Positions 1-8,996 of a DNA stretch of 64,000 nt are shown piece by piece. This DNA is from Janibacter melonis (GTDB lineage: Bacteria > Actinomycetota > Actinomycetes > Actinomycetales > Dermatophilaceae), in the NCBI RefSeq assembly GCF_020567375.1, contig NZ_JAJBZM010000001.1:233396-297395 (forward strand), written 5' to 3'. The first letter of the stretch is position 1. Each line of letters begins with the position of its first letter. The notes under the pieces were generated by a model, which was not told the DNA's origin, ran no database searches, and saw nothing but the letters and a program-made list of their open reading frames with translations. The translations under genes and the position numbers were made by a program.

Positions 1-1338
1 GCAGATGTCGGGCTCGGAGCCGACGAGGTTGACGAAGGTCGACATCGCGGCGACGCCGTCGAGCATCCCCTCGTCCATGTTGATGTCGATCACCTGGGCG
101 CCAGACTCGACCTGCTGGCGGGCGACGGACAGCGCCGCCGGGTAGTCCTCGGCCTGGATGAGCTTGCGGAAGCGGGCCGAGCCGGTGACGTTGGTGCGCT
201 CGCCGACGTTGACGAAGAGGGAGTCGGCGGTGATGGTGAAGGGCTCGAGCCCCGACAGGCGCATCGCCGGCTCGACGGTCGGGGGCACCCGCGGCGGCAC
301 GCCCTCGACCCGTCGGCCGAGCTCGGCGATGTGCTCGGGCGTCGTGCCGCAGCAGCCGCCGATGATGTTGACGAGGCCGTCGCGCACGAAGCCGTCGACG
401 ACCTCGGCCATCTGCTCGGCCGTCTCGTCGTACTCGCCGAAGGCGTTGGGCAGGCCGGCGTTGGGGTAGATCGACACGAAGCAGTCGGCGACCCGGGAGA
501 TCTCGGCGACGTAGGGACGCATCTCCGCCGCGCCGAGCGCGCAGTTGAGCCCGACGGCCAGCGGCTGGGCGTGCCGGACGCTGTTCCAGAAGGCCTCGGT
601 CGTCTGCCCGGTGAGGGTGCGGCCCGAGGCGTCGGTGATCGTGCCGGAGATGATGACCGGCCAGCGGCGGCACTGCTCGTCGAAGAGGGTCTCGAGGGCG
701 AAGATCGCGGCCTTGGCGTTGAGGGTGTCGAAGATCGTCTCGACGAGCAGGATGTCGCTGCCGCCGTCGACGAGGCCGCGGGCCTGCTCGAGGTAGGCCT
801 CGACGAGCTCGACGAAGGTGATGTTGCGCGCCGCCGGGTCGTTGACGTCCGGCGAGATCGACGCGGTGCGGTTCGTCGGGCCGAGGGCGCCGGCGACGTA
901 GCGCGGGCGCTCGGGGGTCTCGACGGCGTCGCACGCCGCGCGCGCCAGCCGGGCCGCCTCGTAGTTGATCTCGTAGGACAGCTCCTCCATGCCGTAGTCG
1001 GCCATGGAGATGCGCTGCGCGCTGAAGGTGTTGGTCTCGATGATGTCCGCGCCGGCGGCGAGGTAGTCGTCGTGGATCGAGCGGATGACGTCGGGCGCGG
1101 TGATCGAGAGCAGGTCGTTGTTGCCCTTGAGCTCGCGCTCCCAGTCCGCGAAGCGCTCGCCGCGGAAGTCCGCCTCGCTCAGGCCCCGGCGTTGGATGAA
1201 GACACCCATCGAGCCGTCCAGCAGCAGGACGCGCTCGCTCATGAGAGCGGCGAGCGCGTCGGAGGCATCAGGGCGGTGGGCGGGGGAGGTCACGTCTGGG
1301 GGAGTCCTGTCGGCAGGGCCATCGGGGGAGGTGCTCAT
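1..1338 (-). CDS. metH: Methionine synthase, cobalamin-dependent (N-terminal part, cut by window edge)
   Basis: MetH transfers a methyl group from methyltetrahydrofolate through cobalamin to homocysteine. The visible 446 codons hold the homocysteine-binding barrel, with the zinc-ligand patterns GLNCALG and [10 protein letters not shown], and then the start of the pterin-binding domain ([12 protein letters not shown]). The cobalamin and activation domains lie beyond the left edge. The ATG at 1338 is the most upstream start possible, because an in-frame TAG lies just before it. A second ATG at 1242 ([13 protein letters not shown]) lies nearer the usual family start, so the first 32 residues may not be real. 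The gene is divergent from the protease at 1359 with only 20 bases between the start codons, too little room for a cobalamin riboswitch. Confidence 0.95.
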   Translation of the reverse strand, partial: MSTSPDGPADRTPPDVTSPAHRPDASDALAALMSERVLLLDGSMGVFIQRRGLSEADFRGERFADWERELKGNNDLLSITAPDVIRSIHDDYLAAGADIIETNTFSAQRISMADYGMEELSYEINYEAARLARAACDAVETPERPRYVAGALGPTNRTASISPDVNDPAARNITFVELVEAYLEQARGLVDGGSDILLVETIFDTLNAKAAIFALETLFDEQCRRWPVIISGTITDASGRTLTGQTTEAFWNSVRHAQPLAVGLNCALGAAEMRPYVAEISRVADCFVSIYPNAGLPNAFGEYDETAEQMAEVVDGFVRDGLVNIIGGCCGTTPEHIAELGRRVEGVPPRVPPTVEPAMRLSGLEPFTITADSLFVNVGERTNVTGSARFRKLIQAEDYPAALSVARQQVESGAQVIDINMDEGMLDGVAAMSTFVNLVGSEPDIC

Positions 1339-1358
1339 TATCGCCTAGGGTGCCTCGC

Positions 1359-2501
1359 ATGGCCGCATCCCCTGATCGACCGTCCGGCCTTCGAGTCGCG
1401 TCGGTCGGCGGCGTGCCGGTCTACGTCGGCTCGTCGTGGCTGATCCTCGCCGTCGTCGTCATCGCCCTCGTCGGTCCGGGCATCGCCGCGGACCGCCCCG
1501 ACCTCGGGGCCCTCGCCTACGGCGTCGGCGCCCTCTACGCCGTCGGCCTGCTCGTCGCCGTCCTCGTCCACGAGGCCGCCCACGCGGTCGTCGCCCGCGG
1601 CGTCGGGCACCGCGTCCACGCCGTCGTCGCCGACATCTGGGGCGGGCACACGACGTACGACCCCTCCCGGGGCACCCCCGGGAGCGCGGCCGCCATCGCC
1701 GTCGTCGGGCCGCTGAGCAACCTCGTCCTCGGTCTGCTCGCCTGGGGGGTCCACCCCTTCGCGCCCGAAGGGGTGCCCTCGGGCCTGCTCGGGGCGTTCG
1801 CCTTCGTCAACGTCCTCCTCGCCGCCTTCAACCTCCTGCCCGGTCTGCCGCTCGACGGCGGGCAGCTCGTCGAGGCCGCTGTGTGGCGGCTCACCGGCAG
1901 CCGTCCGCGCGGCCGGGTCGTCGCCGGATGGTGCGGGCGGGCCGTCGTCGTCGTGGTCGTCGTGTGGGCGATCGGCCTGCCGCTGCTCTCCGGGGCCAGG
2001 CCCGACCTCTTCCGCGTCGTGTGGACCGTGCTCATCTGCGCCTTCCTCTGGCAGGGCGCGACGGCCGCCATCGCCGCCGGTCAGTCCCTCGGCGTGCTCG
2101 CCCGCCTCGACCCGGCCCGCGTCATCCGCCCCGCCCGGGCGGTCTCGGAGCGCGCCGTCCTCGCCGACGTCGACCCGCAGGCCGCCCACGGCGTGCCCGT
2201 CGTCGTCGACGCCCTCGGCCGCCCGCTCGCCCTGCTCTCGGCCGCCGCGATGGGCGGCGTGCCCGAGGAGCTGCGCGAGCGCACCCCCGTCTCCGCCGTC
2301 ATGGCGCGTCAGCCCTCCGAGTGGGTCGTCCCGCTCGAGGGCGACCCCGAGGAGGACCTCATCGCGCTCGTGCGGACCTTCCAGGACACCCGTGCCAGCC
2401 ATCTCGCGGTGACGCGGGGCGGGGTCCTCGCCGGCGTCGTGTCCGTCCACGAGCTCGGCGCGGCGCTCGACGAGGTCCAGGGACGACCGCCCCGCCCGTG
2501 A
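1359..2501 (+). CDS. Site-2 protease family (M50) membrane metalloprotease with C-terminal CBS-like domain
   Basis: Predicted intramembrane zinc protease of 380 residues. The zinc motif HEAAH is at residues 71-75, and the second metal-ligand motif LPLDGGQ has its Asp near residue 166. Several hydrophobic helices cover roughly residues 18-240. The C-terminal third (about 290-375) resembles a CBS module, which often senses nucleotides. A TAGGGT -10 element at 1346-1351 sits 7 bases before the ATG, with no Shine-Dalgarno, so the transcript is probably leaderless and 1359 is preferred over the GTG at 1350, which overlaps that element. The order protease-trmI-ARC is typical of actinobacterial Pup loci. 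Its substrate is unknown. Confidence 0.9.
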   Translation: MAASPDRPSGLRVASVGGVPVYVGSSWLILAVVVIALVGPGIAADRPDLGALAYGVGALYAVGLLVAVLVHEAAHAVVARGVGHRVHAVVADIWGGHTTYDPSRGTPGSAAAIAVVGPLSNLVLGLLAWGVHPFAPEGVPSGLLGAFAFVNVLLAAFNLLPGLPLDGGQLVEAAVWRLTGSRPRGRVVAGWCGRAVVVVVVVWAIGLPLLSGARPDLFRVVWTVLICAFLWQGATAAIAAGQSLGVLARLDPARVIRPARAVSERAVLADVDPQAAHGVPVVVDALGRPLALLSAAAMGGVPEELRERTPVSAVMARQPSEWVVPLEGDPEEDLIALVRTFQDTRASHLAVTRGGVLAGVVSVHELGAALDEVQGRPPRP

Positions 2502-2544
2502 CGCCGTCCGGAGCACCGCCCGCGGGTCCGTAGACTCGCGGGCT

Positions 2545-3579
2545 ATGACTGCCACCGGATCCCAGTACCGCCGCGGCCCCTTCCGTGAGGGCGACCGCGT
2601 CCAGCTGACGGACCCGAAGGGGCGGATGCACACGATCACCCTCACCCCGGGCAAGCAGTTCCACACCCACCGCGGCCACGTGAAGCACGACGACCTCATC
2701 GGCTCGCCCGACGGCTCGACGATCACCAACACCGCCGGCACCGAGTACCTCGCCCTGCGCCCGCTGCTGTCGGACTACGTCATGTCGATGCCGCGCGGCG
2801 CGGCCGTCGTCTACCCCAAGGACGCCGGTCAGATCGTCACCATGGCCGACGTCTTCCCCGGTGCGACCGTCGTCGAGGCCGGTGTCGGGTCGGGCGCGCT
2901 GTCGATGTCGCTGCTGCGCGCGGTCGGCGAGAGCGGGCGGGTGCTGTCCTTCGAGCGCCGCGCCGACTTCGCCGACATCGCGGTCGCGAACGCCCGGGCC
3001 TTCTTCGGCGAGGACCACCCCGCGTGGACCGTCACCGTCGGCGACCTCGTCGAGTCCCTGCCCGGCGCCGTCGAGCCCGGCACCGTCGACCGCGTCGTGC
3101 TCGACATGCTCGCCCCGTGGGAGTGCCTCGAGGTCGTCGCCGACGCGCTCGCGCCCGGCGGCGTGCTCATCTGCTACGTCGCGACCGCCACCCAGCTGAG
3201 CAAGGTCGCCGAGGCGATGCGCGACTTCGGGACCTTCACCGAGCCCGAGGCGTGGGAGTCCCTCGTGCGCGGCTGGCACCTCGAGGGCCTCGCGGTGCGT
3301 CCCCAGCACCGCATGCACGGTCACACCGGCTTCCTCATCACCACCCGGCGCCTCGCGCCGGGCACCACCCCGCCCCTGCGCAAGCGCCGCCCCGGCCGCG
3401 GCTACGTGCCGGCCGAGGAGGACCAGGACGGCGCTCCCACGGGGGCCATGCTCGACGCGACGAGCCACCTGGGACCCGAGGGCCAGGACTGGAGCAGCGA
3501 GGCGCTCGGCGAGCGGGTCGCGTCGGAGAAGAAGATGCGCAAGCTCGTCCGGGGTGTGGTGCCCCCGACGCCGCGCTGA
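2545..3579 (+). CDS. trmI: tRNA (adenine-58-N1)-methyltransferase TrmI
   Basis: SAM-dependent enzyme that makes m1A58 in the T-loop of tRNAs and normally acts as a tetramer. The 344-residue protein has an N-terminal beta domain (FREGDRVQLTDPKGR), then a Rossmann fold with SAM motif I (VEAGVGSGALS, near residues 110-120) and the DMLAPWE strand. The tail after about residue 265 is basic and low in complexity, as in other actinobacterial members. A TAGACT -10 element at 2531-2536 lies 8 bases upstream of the ATG with no ribosome-binding site, so translation is probably leaderless. The gene lies directly upstream of arc, as in Mycobacterium. Confidence 0.93.
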   Translation: MTATGSQYRRGPFREGDRVQLTDPKGRMHTITLTPGKQFHTHRGHVKHDDLIGSPDGSTITNTAGTEYLALRPLLSDYVMSMPRGAAVVYPKDAGQIVTMADVFPGATVVEAGVGSGALSMSLLRAVGESGRVLSFERRADFADIAVANARAFFGEDHPAWTVTVGDLVESLPGAVEPGTVDRVVLDMLAPWECLEVVADALAPGGVLICYVATATQLSKVAEAMRDFGTFTEPEAWESLVRGWHLEGLAVRPQHRMHGHTGFLITTRRLAPGTTPPLRKRRPGRGYVPAEEDQDGAPTGAMLDATSHLGPEGQDWSSEALGERVASEKKMRKLVRGVVPPTPR

Positions 3580-3624
3580 CGTCGTGAGCGAGGATGGGCT
3601 GACGCGACCTAGGAGGACGACCCG

Positions 3625-5295
3625 ATGAGCACCGGAGCCACCGGCGCGGTCCCGCAGGGGCCGAGCCCCGCGGAGCAGCTGCGCACCACCCAGCGCGAGC
3701 TGAGCACGAAGACCTCGCAGCTGAGCACGCTGTCCTCGCAGAACGAGCGCCTCGTGCGCACGCTCAAGGACGCCCGGGAGCAGATCGTCACCCTGCGCGC
3801 CGAGATCGACCGCCTGGCCCAGCCGCCGTCGGCCTACGCGCAGCTCGTCGGGGTCCACGACGACGGCACCGTCGACGTCCTGAGCAACGGGCGCAAGATG
3901 CACGTCGCCGTCTCGCCGACGATCGAGGCCGACGCGCTCGAGGTCGGGCGCGAGGTTCTGCTCAACGAGGCGATGAACGTCGTGTCGGTCCACGACCCCG
4001 ACGTCGCCGGCGACGTCGTGCTCGTCAAGGAGCTGCTCGACGACGGCCGTCTGCTCGTCCTCGCCCGCCAGGACGAAGAGCGCGTCGTGCGCCAGGGCGC
4101 GGCCCTGCGCCGCGAGCGCGTCCGCGTCGGCGACGCCGTGCTCCTCGAGGCCCGCAGCAACATCGCCCTCGAGCTCATCCCCAAGGCCGAGGTCGCCGAT
4201 CTCGTGCTCGAGGAGGTGCCCGACCTCTCCTACGAGGACATCGGTGGCCTGTCCGGCCAGATCGAGACGATCCGCGACTCCGTCGAGCTGCCCTACCTGC
4301 ACGCCGAGCTCTACGAGCGCCACCAGCTCAAGCCCCCGAAGGGGGTCCTGCTCTACGGCCCGCCCGGGTGCGGCAAGACGATGATCGCCAAGGCCGTCGC
4401 CTCCTCGCTGGCCCGCAAGGTCGCCGAGCGCGACGGGCGCGACGCGGCGACGGCGACGAACGCCTACTTCCTCAACATCAAGGGCCCGGAGCTGCTCAAC
4501 AAGTACGTCGGCGAGACCGAGCGGCACATCCGCCTCATCTTCCACCGGGCCCGTGAGAAGAGCAGCGACGGCACCCCCGTCGTCGTCTTCTTCGACGAGA
4601 TGGACAGCCTCTTCCGCACCCGGGGCTCGGGCGTGTCCTCCGACGTCGAGACGACGATCGTCCCGCAGCTGCTCGCCGAGATCGACGGCGTCGAGGGCCT
4701 CGAGAACGTCATCGTCATCGGCGCGACGAACCGCGAGGACATGATCGACCCCGCGATCCTGCGACCCGGTCGCCTCGACGTGAAGATCAAGATCGAGCGC
4801 CCGGACGCCCAGGCCGCGCGAGAGATCTTCGCGAAGTACCTCACCGCCGACCTGCCGCTGCACCCGCACGACCTCGGCGACCACGACGGCTCGCACGAGC
4901 GCACGGTCGTCGCGATGATCGACGCCGTCGTCGAGCGGATGTACGCCCAGATCCCCGAGAACCAGTTCCTCGAGGTCACCTACGCCGGCGGCGACAAGGA
5001 GGTCCTGTACTTCAAGGACTTCAGCTCCGGCGCGATGATCCAGAACGTCGTCGACCGCGCGAAGAAGCTCGCGATCAAGGAGTACCTCACCTCCGGCGTC
5101 GAGGGCCTGCGCGAGGAGCACCTCCTCGCCAGCTGCCTGGCCGAGCTGCGCGAGAACGAGGACCTGCCGAACACGACGAACCCGGACGACTGGGCTCGGG
5201 TCTCGGGCAAGAAGGGGGAGCGGATCGTCTACATCCGCACCCTCGTCGGCACCGCCTCGGGCACGAGCGCCGGCAAGTCCATCGACCTCGGCTGA
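3625..5295 (+). CDS. arc: AAA+ ATPase ARC (Mpa-type proteasome-associated ATPase)
   Basis: Hexameric ring ATPase that recognises pupylated proteins and unfolds them. The 556-residue protein has an N-terminal coiled coil (about 10-60) that would bind Pup, then OB-type domains (about 70-210), Walker A GPPGCGKT at 245-252, Walker [11 protein letters not shown] near 320-329, and the RPGR motif of the second region of homology. A strong AGGAGG at 3611-3616, 8 bases before the ATG, sets the start. The C-terminus ends in SAGKSIDLG. It lacks the terminal Gln-Tyr-Leu (GQYL in M. tuberculosis) that docks Mpa on the 20S core, consistent with no prcB or prcA in this locus. It may work as a stand-alone unfoldase. 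Confidence 0.95.
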   Translation: MSTGATGAVPQGPSPAEQLRTTQRELSTKTSQLSTLSSQNERLVRTLKDAREQIVTLRAEIDRLAQPPSAYAQLVGVHDDGTVDVLSNGRKMHVAVSPTIEADALEVGREVLLNEAMNVVSVHDPDVAGDVVLVKELLDDGRLLVLARQDEERVVRQGAALRRERVRVGDAVLLEARSNIALELIPKAEVADLVLEEVPDLSYEDIGGLSGQIETIRDSVELPYLHAELYERHQLKPPKGVLLYGPPGCGKTMIAKAVASSLARKVAERDGRDAATATNAYFLNIKGPELLNKYVGETERHIRLIFHRAREKSSDGTPVVVFFDEMDSLFRTRGSGVSSDVETTIVPQLLAEIDGVEGLENVIVIGATNREDMIDPAILRPGRLDVKIKIERPDAQAAREIFAKYLTADLPLHPHDLGDHDGSHERTVVAMIDAVVERMYAQIPENQFLEVTYAGGDKEVLYFKDFSSGAMIQNVVDRAKKLAIKEYLTSGVEGLREEHLLASCLAELRENEDLPNTTNPDDWARVSGKKGERIVYIRTLVGTASGTSAGKSIDLG

Positions 5296-5301
5296 GGCCG
5301 G

Positions 5302-5871
5302 CTACTCGCCGGCGTCCGGGCGGTCCGCCTCGGCGTCGGGACGGCGGCCGTAGCGGGCGCGCTCCTGCGGGGGGACGACCCCGCGTCCCGGTGTCGTGAT
5401 GTCCTGCTCGCCGAGCTCGCGCTGGCCGAGGGGGTCGGGGGTGGGCTCGCCGACGGCGACGCCGCGGTGAGACGTCGGAGACGAGGGAGCAGCCGCGCGC
5501 CGTCGGCCGAGCAGGGTCGCGGCGGCCCGCCAGCCGAGCAGCCCGAGGGCGAGCGAGAGCGTCGCGACGACGACGAAGGGGAGCGCGGTGCCCTGACCGG
5601 ACATGTCGCGCAGCGCCATCCCGCCGAAGACCGTCGCGACCCACACCGGCAGACCGGTGGCGAGCGTGACGGGGGCGCGGCCCAGGCCCGCGACGACGCC
5701 GACCCAGCCCAGGACGAGACCGGCGAGGAAGGGCCAGGCGGTCTCGAGCCACCCGGCGAGGGTCACCCCTTCGGCATGGCTGCGCCGACCGACGACGACG
5801 AAGACCGCGACGACGAGGACGTCGAGCGCGAGCGCGGTCGCGGCGGAGCGCGCGGTGTCGCGCTCAGGCAC
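5302..5871 (-). CDS. DUF3054 family integral membrane protein
   Basis: A 189-residue protein with about four transmembrane helices in residues 8-125, followed by a charged, disordered tail. Pattern and length match the DUF3054 family of actinobacteria, whose function is unknown. The GTG start at 5871 overlaps the end of the PRPP synthase gene by 8 bases, so the gene is probably the last of a four-gene minus-strand operon (8960 to 5302). It converges on arc, with only 6 bases between the two stop codons and no visible terminator. Confidence 0.75.
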   Translation of the reverse strand: MPERDTARSAATALALDVLVVAVFVVVGRRSHAEGVTLAGWLETAWPFLAGLVLGWVGVVAGLGRAPVTLATGLPVWVATVFGGMALRDMSGQGTALPFVVVATLSLALGLLGWRAAATLLGRRRAAAPSSPTSHRGVAVGEPTPDPLGQRELGEQDITTPGRGVVPPQERARYGRRPDAEADRPDAGE

Positions 5872-6847
5872 GGTCGAAGAGGGAGGGCTGGGGCGGGGCG
5901 TGCGTCGGGTCGACGCCGTCGAAGAGGCTCGAGACCGACTCCCCGGCGTGGATGCGCGAGATCGCCTGGGCGAAGAGGCCGCTCACCGAGCGCACCTGGA
6001 GCTGCGGCCAGCCGTCCGGCGCCGGCACCGTGTCGGTCGTCACGACCTCGTCGACCATCGGGTGCTCACGCAGCCGCTCGACCGCACGGCCGGCGAAGAG
6101 CCCGTGCGTGCACGCGACGGAGGCACCGGTGCAGCCGAGCTCCTCGAGCTTGGCGAGCAGCTCGACGATCGAGCCGCCGGTGGCGATCTCGTCGTCGAGG
6201 ACGATCGCGTGCCGGCCCCGCACGTCGCCGACGACCGACTCGACGACGACCGTGTCGTCAGACGTGCGCTGCTTGCTGCCGGCGGCGACCGGCAGGCCGA
6301 GGAGACGGGCGAACTGCGTCGCCTCCTTGGCGTTGCCGAGGTCGGGCGAGACGACCACGGCGTCGTCGAGATCACGCCCGCGGAAGTGCTCGGCGAGCAC
6401 GCCGAGCGCGGTGAGGTGGTCGACCGGCACCGAGAAGAAGCCGTGGACCTGGGGTGCGTGCAGCGCCATCGTGATGACGCGGTCGGCCCCGGCGGCGGTG
6501 ATCATGTCGGCGACGAGCCGCCCGCCGATCGAGATGCGCGAGGCGTCCTTCTTGTCCGAGCGCGCGTACGCGTAGTGCGGCACGACGGCGGTCACCCGCG
6601 CGGCCGAGGCGCCCCGGGCGGCGTCGAGCATGAGGAGCAGCTCCATGAGGTGGTCCTGCGTCGGCGCGACGAGCGGCTGGACGACGTAGACGTCGCGCTG
6701 GCGGCAGTTCGCCAGCAGCTGGGTCTGGAGGCAGTCGTTGCTGAATCGGGTCGTGCGGCTCGGCGAGAGCGGCACGCCGAGCTGGTCGCAGATCCGCTCG
6801 GCGAGCTCTCGGTGGGCGCTACCGGAGAAGACGACGATCTCTCTCAC
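5864..6847 (-). CDS. Ribose-phosphate pyrophosphokinase (PRPP synthase), possibly a second copy
   Basis: Makes PRPP from ribose 5-phosphate and ATP for nucleotide, histidine and tryptophan synthesis. The 327-residue protein shows the ATP-loop stretch ARSDKKDASRISIGG, the LHAPQVHGFFSVPVD region equivalent to the PRPP-synthase signature, VVVSPDLGNAKEA, and the ribose-phosphate loop VLDDEIATGGS. The usual loop reads closer to DDMxDTxGT, so this is a divergent member. Housekeeping prs usually sits beside glmU. This one follows two esterase genes, so it may be a paralogue. The GTG at 6847 overlaps the upstream stop codon as GTGA, which implies translational coupling. Confidence 0.85.
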   Translation of the reverse strand: MREIVVFSGSAHRELAERICDQLGVPLSPSRTTRFSNDCLQTQLLANCRQRDVYVVQPLVAPTQDHLMELLLMLDAARGASAARVTAVVPHYAYARSDKKDASRISIGGRLVADMITAAGADRVITMALHAPQVHGFFSVPVDHLTALGVLAEHFRGRDLDDAVVVSPDLGNAKEATQFARLLGLPVAAGSKQRTSDDTVVVESVVGDVRGRHAIVLDDEIATGGSIVELLAKLEELGCTGASVACTHGLFAGRAVERLREHPMVDEVVTTDTVPAPDGWPQLQVRSVSGLFAQAISRIHAGESVSSLFDGVDPTHAPPQPSLFDRA

Positions 6848-7956
6848 TGCGCGTGCTCCTGGTCCTCGGCGTCGCCGACGGCGAGCGGGCGCTGCGAGCC
6901 TACCGACGCGTGCAGGTGGTGCGCGATCTCGCCCACGAGCTCGGCGTGCGCGGCGTCGGCCCCCGGGCAGGCGCCGGGCATCGAGGCGAAGCCGTGCGGC
7001 AGCCGGCGGTAGGTCGTGCACCGCACCGGCACACCGGCCTCGGCAAGGTGCTCCGCGTACCGCGTCGCGTCGTCGCGAAGGGGGTCGAGCTCGCCGGCCT
7101 GCACGAGCGCCGGGGCGACCCCGGTCGCGTCTCCGGCCAGAGGAGAGGCGAGCGGGTCGCGGTGGCGCGGGTCGGGTCGGTGGTCCTCGCGCACGCCGAG
7201 GGTGCCGTCGAGGTAGAGGGCGCGGAAGGCCGTGATGCCCGCGCGGGTGAGCACCGGGCCGTCGGCGTGCTCGTCGATCGACGGCGAGCTCATCGTGAGG
7301 TCGGTCGCCGGGTAGATCAGGGCCTGGTGGCGCAGGACGGGTTCGCCGTCGGGACCGCGCAGGTCGCGCAGCTGCTGGGCGACGATGGCGCTGAGGTTGC
7401 CGCCCGCGCTGTCGCCCGCGAGAGCGACCCTCGTGAGGTCGGCGTCGGCGAGCACCGGCAGGCTCGCCCCGTGCTCGACGAGCCAGGAGACGACGTCGAC
7501 GGCGTCGTGGGCGGCGGTGGGGAAGAGGTGCTCCGGGGCCATCCGGTAGTCGACGCTGACGACGACCGCCCCGACCTGCTCGGCCAGGCGCGAGCACAAC
7601 GGGTCGTACATCGCGGTCGAGCCCTGCACCCACCCGCCACCGTGGAAGAAGACGAGGAGGGGCAGCGGGCCCGGCATCGCGGGCAGGTAGCAGCGAAGGG
7701 GGATGCGCGCCCCGTCGCGCACGGGCGCGCTCGCCGTCTCGACCCGCACACCGCGGCCGACGGGCCCGGTGATCCACGTGAAGGGGGCCCGGGTCGGGTA
7801 GACGGTCTCGCGCTTGGCCCGGATGTCGTCGAGGTCGGAGTCCTCCACCGGGCGGCGCCCCAGCCGCTCGAGGAGGTCGGTCACCACCCGGGTGCGCAGC
7901 GCCGGTCGTGGGGCACGAGCCGGGCGGGGACGGGCCAGGTGGGGACGCGCGGTCAT
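6844..7956 (-). CDS. Alpha/beta hydrolase, hormone-sensitive-lipase family esterase (copy 2)
   Basis: Predicted carboxylesterase or lipase of 370 residues. It has the HSL oxyanion motif HGGG at 105-108, the nucleophile motif GDSAGG with Ser183, and a likely catalytic Asp291 (ELDPLR) and His321 (LPHGF). The substrate cannot be told. It is clearly related to the next gene upstream, which has the same motif spacing, so the pair looks like a tandem duplication. The ATG at 7956 overlaps the upstream stop as ATGA, and its own stop overlaps the PRPP synthase start as GTGA, so the three genes are co-translated. The N-terminal 60 residues are basic and proline-rich, without a clear signal peptide. Confidence 0.88.
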   Translation of the reverse strand: MTARPHLARPRPARAPRPALRTRVVTDLLERLGRRPVEDSDLDDIRAKRETVYPTRAPFTWITGPVGRGVRVETASAPVRDGARIPLRCYLPAMPGPLPLLVFFHGGGWVQGSTAMYDPLCSRLAEQVGAVVVSVDYRMAPEHLFPTAAHDAVDVVSWLVEHGASLPVLADADLTRVALAGDSAGGNLSAIVAQQLRDLRGPDGEPVLRHQALIYPATDLTMSSPSIDEHADGPVLTRAGITAFRALYLDGTLGVREDHRPDPRHRDPLASPLAGDATGVAPALVQAGELDPLRDDATRYAEHLAEAGVPVRCTTYRRLPHGFASMPGACPGADAAHAELVGEIAHHLHASVGSQRPLAVGDAEDQEHAQ

Positions 7957-8960
7957 GCGGGCTCCTTCGTCGGGCGCAGGTGGTGGGCCATCTCGGCGGC
8001 GAGCTCCTCGAGGGCGGGGTGCCCGGCGGCCGTGAGCCCGGGCAGGGAGAGGAAGCCGTGGGGCGAGCCGCGGTAGCGGGTGTGCCGCACGGGCACGCCC
8101 GCGTCGCGCAGGGCCTGGGCGAAGGCCTCGCCGTCGAGACGGAGCGGGTCGAGCTCGGCGGTCTGCACGAGGGTCGGGGGCAGCCCGGCGAGCTCGCCGC
8201 GGGCGGGGGAGACGATCGGGTCGCTGCCGTCGAGGTCGCCGAGGTAGAGGCTGCGGAAGGCGCGCAGCATGTCGGGGGTGATGACGGGGAAGCCGTGCGG
8301 CGGCACCTCGACGTCCTCCTGCTCGAGGACGAGGTCGACCTCGCGCTCGGTGAGGTCGGGCGCGGGGTAGGTGAGGGCGAGGTGGCGCAGGGCGCTCACG
8401 CCGTCGGCGACGAGCCCCTGGGCCACCGCCGCGGCGAGGTTGCCGCCCGCGCTGTCGCCGGTGAGGGCCAGCCGGTCGGGGTCCGCGCCCAGCTCGGCGG
8501 CGTGCGCGAGCACCCACCGGGTGACGTCGGCGCAGTCGTGCACGGCGGTCGGCGCGCGGTGCTCGGGCGCCATGCGGTAGCCCACCGAGACGACGACGGC
8601 GCCGGCGACCTGGGCGACGCGCGTGCACACGGGGTCGAAGGCGGTGGGGTGACCCATCGCGAAGCCGCCGCCGTGGAAGTGCATGACGACCGGCAGCGCC
8701 CCCTCGACGTAGTCCGGCCGGTGCACCCGGACCCGCACGCGGGCCCCGTCGCGGACCGGGACCTCGCGGACCGTCGTCGTCACCCCCTTCGTCGGGGTGC
8801 CGATCGCCCACGTCAGGGGCCGGTGCAGGGGCACCCGTCGACGGGTGCGGGCCAGCCGGGCCGGGCTGATCGTGTCGACCGGGCCGCTCGTCGCGCGCAG
8901 CAGGGCGGCCAGCGCCCTCGTCCGCAGCGGCATCCAGGCAGAGGGCGTCGCGGAGGGCAT
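7953..8960 (-). CDS. Alpha/beta hydrolase, hormone-sensitive-lipase family esterase (copy 1)
   Basis: Esterase or lipase of 335 residues and first gene of the minus-strand operon 8960-5302. The oxyanion motif HGGG is at 96-99, the nucleophile Ser170 lies in GDSAGG, and the likely partners are Asp271 (ELDPLR) and His301 (SPHGF). No signal peptide is clear. It is divergent from dop, with 36 bases between the start codons. No good Shine-Dalgarno or TANNNT element sits directly before the ATG, so the exact start is less certain than for its neighbours. The substrate is unknown. Confidence 0.87.
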   Translation of the reverse strand: MPSATPSAWMPLRTRALAALLRATSGPVDTISPARLARTRRRVPLHRPLTWAIGTPTKGVTTTVREVPVRDGARVRVRVHRPDYVEGALPVVMHFHGGGFAMGHPTAFDPVCTRVAQVAGAVVVSVGYRMAPEHRAPTAVHDCADVTRWVLAHAAELGADPDRLALTGDSAGGNLAAAVAQGLVADGVSALRHLALTYPAPDLTEREVDLVLEQEDVEVPPHGFPVITPDMLRAFRSLYLGDLDGSDPIVSPARGELAGLPPTLVQTAELDPLRLDGEAFAQALRDAGVPVRHTRYRGSPHGFLSLPGLTAAGHPALEELAAEMAHHLRPTKEPA

Positions 8961-8996
8961 GCGGCCATTGAACCGCGCCCTCCTACGCTGGGGGAC

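Noticed and set aside
1339-1358. Cobalamin riboswitch upstream of metH
   Set aside because: Only 20 bases separate metH from the divergent protease start codon, and no B12-box sequence is seen. A leader would have to lie inside the protease gene.
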